From NCBI GenBank assembly GCA_043746815.1, contig JAYTQG010000258.1, positions 1-14,637 of the forward strand: DNA of 14,637 nucleotides, read 5' to 3'. The position numbers and the translations under genes were made by a program. Every line of letters starts with the position of its first letter. Position 1 is the stretch's first letter. Of this stretch, positions 8,364-14,637 are shown piece by piece. Source of the DNA: JAYTQG01 sp043746815 (GTDB lineage Bacteria; Actinomycetota; Thermoleophilia; Miltoncostaeales; Miltoncostaeaceae). The notes below the pieces were generated by a model. That model saw only the letters and a program-made list of their open reading frames with translations. It ran no database searches and was not told the DNA's origin.

Positions 8364-8645
8364 TTTGGGAGCGATTCCCGCGCGAAGAACGCAGCCGCCC
8401 TCCGCAGAATCTCGTTTTCCTGCTCAAGGAGCCGGTTGCGTTTGCGGAGCTCCCTGACCTCCACCGACTCCGCGACGCTCACCCCCGGGCGGATGCCGTC
8501 CTCAACATCAGCCCTTCTCAACCAGTTATGCAGACACGTCTTTCGAGACACCGAAATCCCGGGCGATTTGCGAGACCGGCGCCTCACCCCTACGAGCGAC
8601 CGCGACAACATCACGACGGAACTCCAACGGAAAAGCCTTCGGCAT
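8360..8645 (-). pseudogene. IS3-family OrfA (helix-turn-helix DNA-binding subunit), frameshifted
   Basis: OrfA binds the IS ends through its HTH. From ATG 8645 the frame reads MPKAFPLEFRRDVVAVARR, then PVSQIARDFGVSK and runs into a stop. The family continuation CLHNWLRRADVEDG, then VRELRKRNRLLEQENEILRR and AAAFFARESLPK is in the adjacent frame, ending at 8360. One extra base in the AAAGACG tract near 8540 explains this, and the span of 286 nt (3n+1) fits. The leucine-zipper-like region (RELRKRNRLLEQE) is intact. The end overlaps the orfB start as ATGA next to CCCAAAA, the usual place for the programmed -1 shift that makes OrfAB. Confidence 0.85.
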
Positions 8646-8660
8646 GATCAACATCCTCTC

Positions 8661-8680
8661 TGTGAGGACACATCCTCACA
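8661..8680. repeat. Perfect 8-bp hairpin inside the IS ahead of orfA
   Basis: TGTGAGGA and its exact complement TCCTCACA are separated by CACA. The hairpin lies between the orfA start and the terminal repeat, where read-in transcripts enter the element. Hairpins in this position can hide the transposase initiation region or serve as a binding site; the role here is inferred. Confidence 0.6.
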
Positions 8681-8685
8681 CAAGC

Positions 8686-8712
8686 GCAGTCAACCAAACT
8701 CGGTGCAGACCC
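8686..8712 (-). repeat. Terminal inverted repeat of the IS, orfA end
   Basis: Exact 27-base reverse complement of the repeat at 7457-7483, ending CGGTGCAGACCC. Confidence 0.92.
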
Positions 8713-9060
8713 CTTTTGCGTTCGACCTACGGTGTAAGGCGGCTCGCAGGATCAGCGTGGAGTGGACTTCGCAGAAGCCTCACGTCCACCTCCATCTGGG
8801 GTTGCGGAGACGGTGACTGGGAATACTTACGCTGTAGACGAAACGCAAACCCTGACTCCAAGAGCGTTGTCCGGATCGATGCTGGCAACCCTGCTAACTC
8901 GCAAGTGACCCAGCAGGTCGACCAAGTAGCTATTCGGTATATTGGGCGGGTGATCGGGCGCGACGGACGACCAATCGCGGGGAAAATCGCCGACAACGCG
9001 GTGCAGGCGCACATTCCGCTCGGCGAGTGGCTGAAGTGGTCCACTTGGTTCAAGCCATGA
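8713..9060 (+). pseudogene. 3' part of the IS-split orphan toxin (toxin domain)
   Basis: Open frame from the IS edge to TGA 9058-9060 without its own promoter or plausible start; an ATG at 8644 lies inside the IS. The last 65 residues look like a genuine toxin tip: VVRIDAGNP, then QVDQVAIRYIGRVIGRDG and AHIPLGEWLKWSTWF. I have seen this style of ending (VDH-like stretch, GRDGxPI, HIPLxEWLxW) on actinobacterial Rhs and other polymorphic toxins, but I cannot name the family or activity. The first 50 residues are less convincing. A neighbouring frame reads RISVEWTSQKPHVHLHLG at 8751-8801 next to a GGGG run, so a further frameshift there is possible. The stop is followed at once by an immunity gene (ATGA at 9057), as expected for a toxin. 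Confidence 0.55.
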
Positions 9061-9434
9061 CGAAGGTCGAGTTTCCGCGGATGCGCGACGACGTGATGTT
9101 TGCCTTGGCTTGTCTCGCGGACCGTGAGTATCAACACCGGGTGTGGGTGAATCGCGACGCTCCGCCGAACTACTTCGACAACCTGACGGCGAACGTCAAC
9201 ATCCTCTACGACGACTGTGTCGTCGTTCCAGACCCTGCTGCACGAATCGGCTCCGTGTTAGTCGCTGGCGACGAGCAAGATCGACTTCGAGGTCTCGACG
9301 CTGTTCTTGGCCCCCTCATCGATGAACTTGGCGAGGCACCTGACGACGAGTACCTCGCTGACCCAAGGTGGCGACTGGTTGTCGAGAAGGCCGCTGAAGC
9401 GCTAGCCGCGATGATACGGGCAGACCTCCGATGA
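9057..9434 (+). CDS. SCO4402-family protein, probable immunity protein (Imm3)
   Basis: 125-aa soluble protein. ATG 9057 overlaps the toxin-fragment stop as ATGA. The sequence FPRMRDDVMFALACLADREY, then RVWVNRD and LYDDCVVVPDPAARIGSVL followed by LDAVLGPLIDELG and YLADPRW is what I recognise as the SCO4402 family of Streptomyces and relatives. That family is widespread beside polymorphic toxins but has no firm biochemistry that I know of. Position directly behind a toxin tip makes an immunity role likely. Since its toxin is split by the IS, the gene would now defend only against toxin from relatives or be unneeded; the frame is intact, which suggests continued use or a recent insertion. Confidence 0.75.
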   Translation: MTKVEFPRMRDDVMFALACLADREYQHRVWVNRDAPPNYFDNLTANVNILYDDCVVVPDPAARIGSVLVAGDEQDRLRGLDAVLGPLIDELGEAPDDEYLADPRWRLVVEKAAEALAAMIRADLR

Positions 9435-9688
9435 GTCTGGGGAAGATCACGGTCTCCGTCGAACGTCCTCGCTTAGTGGCCCTTCCGGTTTCAGTGGGGA
9501 GTGCGGGTTCGGATGCGTGGTGCTGGGGGCCGACGGGAGAAAGTCTTCACTCGATCAAGGCGAAGGAGAGTGCAGACGGGCTCGAAGGGCGGCTCCGGAG
9601 CAATCCCGGAGCGTCCACTTTTGGCAGCCTGGTGGCCCAGAATCAGTTGGATGACCTTACGAGCGCGTCAGGATCGAAGGAGCCGTGA
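9431..9688 (+). CDS. Short protein, possible truncated fourth toxin
   Basis: 85 aa; ATG 9431 overlaps the imm3 stop as ATGA. The N-terminus (ERPRLVALPVSVGSAGSDA) is weakly signal-peptide-like. The rest (SLHSIKAKESADGLEGRLRS, then NPGASTFGSLV) faintly recalls CdiA-CT RNase A-like domains, in which a H-x-I/L-x-x-H/K start is followed by L-x-x-R-L...ASTF. The domain would be too short and lacks the family's C-terminal part, so a degraded toxin is more likely than an active one. It sits where a toxin is expected, before an immunity gene. A small unrelated protein is equally compatible with the data. Confidence 0.5.
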   Translation: MSLGKITVSVERPRLVALPVSVGSAGSDAWCWGPTGESLHSIKAKESADGLEGRLRSNPGASTFGSLVAQNQLDDLTSASGSKEP

Positions 9689-10041
9689 GCGCGCTTACGG
9701 TGGCATTCGTTGGTGCGATGACGTATTCCTGTCCCTGGCTCGTGCCAGTCCTGCAAGAACATCTCGTCGATCAGGAGGGGGAGTTGCTTCCGCACCTGTA
9801 CATGGCGGACGTTGAACGATGGGCGGAAACCGAAGTACGCTCTGTTGGGCCCGGTAGCACGCAACTTCGACGCCTTCTGGACTACATCGAGTCTGCCTTC
9901 GTCTCTCATGAAGACGACGAAGTCGGCGAAGTGGTGTCCGCGTCGTTCCTGGAGCACCTTCCGCGCCACGGCGAACCCGCTTCCCAATTGCGGGAACTCG
10001 TAGGACCGGCCTGTGCTGAGCAACTCAAGGTCATAGGCTGA
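9685..10041 (+). CDS. DUF7674-like protein, probable immunity protein (Imm4)
   Basis: 118 aa; GTG 9685 overlaps the upstream stop as GTGA. AAGGAG at 9677-9682 lies only 2 nt ahead, so GTG 9700 or ATG 9718 may also be used; ATG 9718 fits the family's usual N-terminus. The motifs VLQEHLVDQEGELLPHLYMA, DVERWAE and VSASFLEHLPRHGE followed by LRELVGPA resemble the DUF7674 type found next to polymorphic toxins. It is a cytosolic, acidic protein. It closes the coupled toxin/immunity string and is inferred to neutralise a toxin, either the shortened one before it or one used by neighbours. Confidence 0.65.
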   Translation: MSALTVAFVGAMTYSCPWLVPVLQEHLVDQEGELLPHLYMADVERWAETEVRSVGPGSTQLRRLLDYIESAFVSHEDDEVGEVVSASFLEHLPRHGEPASQLRELVGPACAEQLKVIG

Positions 10042-10046
10042 GATAT

Positions 10047-10075
10047 GGGTCTGCCCCCAAGTTTGGTTGACGCCC
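10047..10075 (+). repeat. Solitary IS end related to the IS3 terminal repeat
   Basis: GGGTCTGC and then AGTTTGGTTGAC match the ends of the IS at 7457-8712 exactly; the 4-5 bases between them differ by one indel and two changes. No partner repeat or transposase sequence follows on the right up to metY. It is a scar of a related element. The remaining roughly 365 bases to metY hold no gene I can support, only weak open frames on both strands. Confidence 0.6.
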
Positions 10076-10397
10076 AGGTCAGATGACGCCGACCCAGAGA
10101 CGACTTCCCTGCGTCCTTCGACGCTTGCGCCGACGATCGCGGGTTTGGACGAGGGATTCGCGACGTTGTCCCCGTACTCACGGTTTGGGAAAGCCAGTCC
10201 TTTCGCCTGGAACACTGGCCACAGAAGTCGAGCAAACGATTGGACACGGCGCGAAAAGAACTCGCGTCGAGATTTGCGCATCCCGAGGGGCCACCCCGGA
10301 CCACCTCCCACGTTTCAGGGTAGTGCTCAAACGTCCTTCGTCGCAGCACCCGGGAGTGTCGAGATCGTGCCAAGTCCGCCAGCCACGCCATTCGGCA

Positions 10398-10403
10398 TAG
10401 AAT
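10398..10403 (+). promoter_or_regulatory. Possible -10 element for metY
   Basis: TAGAAT in a locally A/T-richer stretch, giving a start point near 10410 and a leader of about 33 nt. No good -35 hexamer stands 16-18 bases upstream, so this is weak. I see no SAM riboswitch or T-box in the leader. Confidence 0.3.
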
Positions 10404-10442
10404 CTCGGTCTCGCGAAATCGAAACGTAATGAGGAGCCGGGA

Positions 10443-11725
<1,283 letters not shown>

Positions 11726-11729
<4 letters not shown>

Positions 11730-12874
11730 CAACCAGCGGCTCAGTCGGACAGGTTGAGACGAACCGGGTCGTCCTCTTTACCGAGGGCGACCCGCTGGTC
11801 CTCCAATCGGGCGACACGATCGGACCGGTTGAGGTCGCCTACGAGACATACGGCGAGCTGAACGCTGACGGAACAAACGCCGTCTACATCTGTCACGCCC
11901 TGACCGGCGACGCCCACGTCGCTGGCCACCACGGCGACCCGGAGCACCCAGGCTGGTGGGACAACATCATTGGCCCCGGCAAGCCCGTTGACACCGACGG
12001 CTGCTTCGTGATCTGTTCAAACCTGCTTGGCGGTTGTCAGGGGACGACCGGTCCAGCATCGATCGACCCCCGCACCGGTCAGGCGTATGGCCTGCGCTTT
12101 CCGCTGTTCACCATCGCCGATCTCGTCACGGTTCACCGGGCACTCCTCAAACACCTCGGGGTCGGGCGACTGGTCGCCGCGATCGGCGGCTCAGTGGGAG
12201 GAATGCAGGTCCTGGAGTGGGCACTTGGGTACCCGGACGAGATCCACAGCGCGCTCATGATCTGCTCCACCAGTCGCCTGACCGCCCAGAACATCGCCCT
12301 CTCCGCCGTCGCCCGCGAGGCGATCCTCCGCGACCCGAACTTTCATGGGGGTGACTACGCCGCCGCGGGCGTATCACCGGATAGTGGCCTCGCCCTTGCC
12401 CGGATGATCGCTCACATCACCTACCTCTCGGAGGAGGCGATGCGCGCGAAGTTCGGTCGGGCGATTCAGGACCGTGATCAGCCCCGCTTTGGGTTCGACA
12501 CCGACTTCCAGGTGGAGAGCTACCTCAAACACCAGGGCGAGAGCTTCCTGAAACGCTTCGACGCCCTTTCGTATCTCTACTTGACGCGCGTCATGGACTA
12601 CTTCGATCCGTTCGGTCAGCCCGACGCCGTCGAGCGCCTGAGCGGGATGACGACTCGCTTTCTGGTGATCTCATTCGACACCGACTGGCGCTTTGACACC
12701 GCGCATTCCCGGGAGATCGTCCGGACCCTGAACCGCCACCACGTCCCCGTGACGGCCCGTGAGATCGCCTCCCCGTGGGGGCACGACTCGTTCTTGCTTG
12801 TCGTTCCGGAGTACCACGCCTTGGTGCGGGACTTCATGCGCCGCATGGAGTTGGAGGCCCTCGGTGCGGCCTGA
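11726..12874 (+). CDS. metX: Homoserine O-acetyltransferase (start codon unclear)
   Basis: Alpha/beta-hydrolase-fold enzyme that transfers acetyl from acetyl-CoA to homoserine, feeding MetY. Counting from 11726 (382 residues) the whole family pattern is present: VAYETYGELN, NAVYICHALTGDAHVAG, GWWDNIIGPGKPVDTDG, SNLLGGCQGTTGP, the nucleophile elbow GGSVGGMQVLEW (Ser156), the acid in SFDTDWRFD (probably Asp320) and the base in PWGHDSFLL (His353). Length and active site are normal. The oddity is the start: from the in-frame stop at 11555-11557 to GTG 12008 there is no ATG, GTG or TTG, yet 94 conserved residues lie before 12008. GGGAG (11714-11718) stands 7 nt before GTA 11726, and GAGGG stands 7 nt before CTG 11795. 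Non-canonical initiation, -1 frameshifting from metY, or a sequence error could each explain it. Substrate choice (acetyl, not succinyl) is inferred from family and MetY. Confidence 0.85.
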
Positions 12875-13460
12875 CCTCGCGCTTGTGGCGGCGATGGTGC
12901 CGATGGGATCGCGGGTGCTTGACCTCGGTTGCGGGGATGGTGGCTTGCTGGAGCACCTCATCCGCTCGCGCGACTGCGACGGTCGCGGCGTCGAAATTTC
13001 CCGTGAGGGATTTCACGCATGTGTGCGTCGCGGCGTGCCCGTGATTGAGGCGGACATCGACGATGGATTGCCGGATTTTGACGACGGCGCCTTTGATCTC
13101 GTCATCTTGTCCCAGACGCTTCAAGCCACACGACGGCCTGGGCTGGTCCTTCAAGAGATGATGCGGGTGGCGGGCGCAGCGATCGTCTCGTTTCCCAATT
13201 TTGGTCATTGGGCGGTCCGGGCCGGGCTCGCAGTCCACGGTCGCATGCCGAAGAGCCGCGCGCTTCCCTATGCCTGGGATGAAACCCCGAACATCCATCT
13301 CTGCACGATTCGCGATTTTGAAGGGCTTGTCGAACGCGAAGGGATGCGGGTCGCACAACGGATTTGGCTGGGAGGAAACGGACAACTCGCGCGGACCGGC
13401 GCTCAGCGAAGACCCAACCTCTTGGCCGCCGGAGCCGTGTACCGCCTGACCCGCGACTGA
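12864..13460 (+). CDS. metW: MetW, methionine biosynthesis methyltransferase-like protein
   Basis: 198-aa Rossmann-fold protein of the MetW family. MetW is known to accompany MetX and to support homoserine acetylation in several bacteria, probably through complex formation, although it looks like an SAM-dependent methyltransferase. GTG 12864 is chosen because GGAGG (12853-12857) stands 6 nt before it and the protein then begins just before the SAM-binding motif VLDLGCGDG (about residues 17-25). The frame overlaps the end of metX by 11 nt, indicating coupling. Further family landmarks are VEISREGFHACVRRGVPVIE, ADIDDGLPDF, VILSQTLQATRRPGLVLQEM, SFPNFGHWAVR and LPYAWDETPNIHLCTIRDFE. The length is normal. 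Confidence 0.93.
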   Translation: MRPDLALVAAMVPMGSRVLDLGCGDGGLLEHLIRSRDCDGRGVEISREGFHACVRRGVPVIEADIDDGLPDFDDGAFDLVILSQTLQATRRPGLVLQEMMRVAGAAIVSFPNFGHWAVRAGLAVHGRMPKSRALPYAWDETPNIHLCTIRDFEGLVEREGMRVAQRIWLGGNGQLARTGAQRRPNLLAAGAVYRLTRD

Positions 13461-13638
13461 CCGCATCTCACGCGCGATGCGTGGGGTCTCTCTGCCTGTC
13501 GGCCCGGATGGCCGATCACTACTGTGCAACCGAGGATGCCGTCGCCAGGGGGACTTGGCCGCGACCATCCGAGGCGGCCGGCGCCAATCGCCATCTGTGT
13601 CCGGGGAGGTCGGCGCAGGGGGTGGGCGCCAGCACTAT

Positions 13639-13681
13639 GAGCCGGCCGCTTCCGGGAGAGGCGGCCGACTCCTATTTGTTG
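13639..13681 (+). terminator. Probable terminator hairpin behind metYXW
   Basis: GAGCCGGCCGC (13639-13649) pairs with GCGGCCGACTC (13661-13671) with one mismatch around an 11-base loop, followed by CTATTTGTT. The strong GC stem and partial T-run suit an intrinsic terminator, though the T-run is short and the site is about 180 bases past metW. The rest of 13461-13719 shows no gene I can support. Confidence 0.45.
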
Positions 13682-13719
13682 GCTGGGCAACCGACTCACG
13701 TCTACGGGTCGGCGCTACG

Positions 13720-13938
13720 ATGCCCCTCGTGGATGACGAGCCGTTCTATCCAATGGCGATCGCCTTTGAACTCTTCGAGGCGGGCTGCCAGATGCGCGCC
13801 CAGCGGCACCGTCGCGAGCATCCGGAAGCGACGGATTCAGAGGTCGAGGCGGTCGTAAATGCCTGGATCAGCGAGCGTCCGGGCGCCGAGTTCGGCGACG
13901 CGGAAGGAATCCCGGTGACCCTGCCTCGCGTTCGATGA
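13720..13938 (+). CDS. Small hypothetical protein paired with a nucleotidyltransferase
   Basis: 72 aa from ATG 13720; the frame is open further upstream but without family-like sequence. It consists of an alpha-helical, charged stretch (MAIAFELFEAGCQMRAQRHR, then ATDSEVEAVVNAWISERPGAE) and an ending rich in Gly/Pro (FGDAEGIPVTLPR). From memory, such proteins of 70-80 aa with the pattern helix - W-x-x-x-R-P-G-A-E - GDA recur directly before a nucleotidyltransferase-fold gene in actinobacteria and other phyla. The stop overlaps the next start as ATGA. A toxin-antitoxin-like pair with this protein as antitoxin or chaperone is a reasonable but unproven reading; no DNA-binding motif is evident. 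Confidence 0.65.
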   Translation: MPLVDDEPFYPMAIAFELFEAGCQMRAQRHRREHPEATDSEVEAVVNAWISERPGAEFGDAEGIPVTLPRVR

Positions 13939-14528
13939 CCACCCTTGCCGGAGCCCTCCGAGACATCGCAGCAGAGATGGAGGACGCCCAGTACCCGTTC
14001 GCTGTTGTCGGAGGCTTGGCGCTTTCGGCCCGCGCGGAGCCGCGACTCACGCGAGATGCCGACCTTGCGGTCGCGGTTGTCAGTGATCGGCAGGCGGAGG
14101 CAATCGTCGAACGTTTGCAGCGCCGCGGCTACCGTCTTGTCGCCGCAGTTGAGCAGCAGGCTGCTGGCCGACTGGCGACCGCGAGGTTGTCGAAAGGTCC
14201 GGCGGCGGGAATTGTCGTCGACCTCCTCTTCGCGTCGTCGGGTATTGAATCGGAGATCGTGGCAACGGCGGAGCACCTGGAGGTCCTCCCCGGCATCGTC
14301 TTGCCCGTCGCGACCGCCGGGTACCTGATTGCGATGAAGCTGCTGGCACGCGATGACCGGCGACGCCCGATGGATGCCGATGACCTCGGCGCCTTGCGTT
14401 CGGTCGCAACCGAAGAGGATTGGGTCGCAGCGGGAGAAGCGGTTCGCCTCATCATGCGCCGCGGGTACGGGCGAGGGCGCGATCTTGCCGCGCTGCTTGA
14501 CGTGCTCCGTGCCGACGGTGCCTATTAG
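13935..14528 (+). CDS. Nucleotidyltransferase-fold protein (AbiEii/MNT-like)
   Basis: 197 aa; ATG 13935 overlaps the preceding stop (ATGA). The N-terminal half has the DNA polymerase-beta-type signature: FAVVGGLALSARAEPRLTRD, then Asp41/Asp43 in TRDADLAV, and a candidate third carboxylate in GIVVDLLFA (Asp96). The segment VATAGYLIAMKLLARDDRRR, then MDADDLGAL is the usual C-terminal helical motif of AbiEii/AbiGii-type and MNT-type proteins. Members transfer nucleotides to RNA or protein and often act as toxins or as antitoxins to HEPN partners. It is shorter than classical AbiEii (about 300 aa). No HEPN gene is adjacent, so the 72-aa protein before it is the only visible partner. Phage defence or housekeeping use cannot be decided from sequence. 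Confidence 0.8.
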   Translation: MTTLAGALRDIAAEMEDAQYPFAVVGGLALSARAEPRLTRDADLAVAVVSDRQAEAIVERLQRRGYRLVAAVEQQAAGRLATARLSKGPAAGIVVDLLFASSGIESEIVATAEHLEVLPGIVLPVATAGYLIAMKLLARDDRRRPMDADDLGALRSVATEEDWVAAGEAVRLIMRRGYGRGRDLAALLDVLRADGAY

Positions 14529-14540
14529 TCCCGATCGACC

Positions 14541-14546
14541 TACACT
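14541..14546 (+). promoter_or_regulatory. -10 element of a probably leaderless gene
   Basis: TACACT lies 7 nt before ATG 14554 and there is no Shine-Dalgarno sequence between them. The start point would fall on or next to the A of ATG, the arrangement seen for leaderless mRNAs common in actinobacteria. No clear -35 box is visible. Confidence 0.45.
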
Positions 14547-14553
14547 TCGCGCA

Positions 14554-14637
14554 ATGACGACGGGCTATTCGGGCACCCCACTGGCGAAGAAGCTGGGAAT
14601 TAAGACGCAGGCGACGGTCGCGCTGCTGAATGAGCCC
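14554..14637 (+). CDS. DUF3052-family protein, N-terminal part (runs off the window)
   Basis: The first 28 codons are present: TTGYSGTPLAKKLGIK, then VALLNEP. This is the characteristic beginning of DUF3052 proteins, short actinobacterial proteins of unknown function that open with G-Y-S-G-T-P-L-x-x-K-L-G-I. The rest lies outside the window. It has its own probable promoter and is separated by 25 bases from the nucleotidyltransferase gene, so it is likely an independent unit. Confidence 0.75.
   Translation, partial: MTTGYSGTPLAKKLGIKTQATVALLNEP

Larger units (their letters stand above)
7457..8712 (-). mobile_element. Degenerate IS3-family insertion sequence
   Basis: A 1256-bp element bounded by a perfect 27-bp inverted repeat (7457-7483 and 8686-8712), with two overlapping minus-strand frames of the orfA/orfB type. 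The canonical TG...CA termini of the IS3 family would give 7462-8707. I use the outer limits because the adjoining GGGTC is also inverted at both ends and recurs at the solitary end near 10047. No target-site duplication is visible at either choice of limits, consistent with an old or rearranged insertion. Both genes carry single-base frameshifts, so the element should no longer move by itself. It lies inside a toxin gene. Confidence 0.9.

Noticed and set aside
9643..10311. Minus-strand open frame of 222 aa across imm4 and the region before metY
   Set aside because: It lies antisense to a better supported coupled gene and shows no recognisable domain; the part beyond imm4 also reads across the solitary IS end.
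10076..10442. Possible SAM riboswitch or T-box ahead of metY
   Set aside because: I looked for a SAM-type conserved core or a T-box sequence and saw neither; the likely leader is only about 33 nt.
12008..12874. metX beginning at GTG 12008
   Set aside because: This would discard about 94 conserved residues, including the NAVYICHALTGD and GWWDNIIGPG blocks, and put the start within a beta strand of the fold.
13462..13482. Short inverted repeat CGCAT...ATGCG right behind metW as a terminator
   Set aside because: Only a 5-bp stem with a large loop; the hairpin at 13639-13671 is far stronger.

Overview
The window is high-GC DNA (third codon positions mostly G or C). It reads as an actinobacterium: the orphan toxin and immunity genes, the DUF3052-type gene and the many GTG/TTG starts all fit. 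The species cannot be named from the sequence. Two very different parts lie side by side: an accessory polymorphic-toxin island (about 1-10,440) and an ordinary chromosomal block for methionine biosynthesis plus a small two-gene cassette (10,443-14,637).

The island starts with the tail of an unrelated, probably IS256-like transposase (1-59). Next is a giant secreted Rhs/YD-repeat protein (264-6029; 1921 aa): signal peptide, FG-GAP/VCBS-like repeats, DUF6531-like region, long YD-repeat shell, Rhs core ending at a DPSG motif, then a variable C-terminal tip that is probably a toxin. Behind it runs a tightly packed string of immunity and orphan toxin genes: imm1 (6029-6592), a stand-alone toxin with its own N-terminal signal/anchor segment (6589-7176), imm2 (7176-7385), a third signal-peptide toxin split by an IS3-family element (7382-9060), imm3 (SCO4402-type, 9057-9434), a short 85-aa protein that may be a toxin remnant (9431-9688), and imm4 (DUF7674-like, 9685-10041). 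Every junction is a stop/start overlap (TGATG, GTGA, ATGA or TTGA), including the one at the gene the IS has broken. This argues for one translationally coupled transcript. The inserted IS is dead: both of its reading frames carry a single-base frameshift. A solitary relative of its terminal repeat lies just past imm4 (10047-10075).

The housekeeping part holds metY (O-acetylhomoserine sulfhydrylase, 10443-11729), metX (homoserine O-acetyltransferase, read from about 11726 to 12874) and metW (12864-13460). Together they acetylate homoserine and sulfhydrylate it directly to homocysteine. metX is odd: its conserved N-terminal part is open and intact but has no in-frame ATG, GTG or TTG. A likely terminator hairpin follows metW (13639-13681). 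Then come a 72-aa protein coupled by ATGA to a nucleotidyltransferase-fold protein (13720-14528), and the first 28 codons of a DUF3052-family gene with a probable leaderless promoter (14554 to the window edge).

The most interesting material is the coupled toxin/immunity string behind the Rhs gene, where orphan toxins appear to carry their own signal peptides instead of needing the Rhs shell, and the start-less metX.
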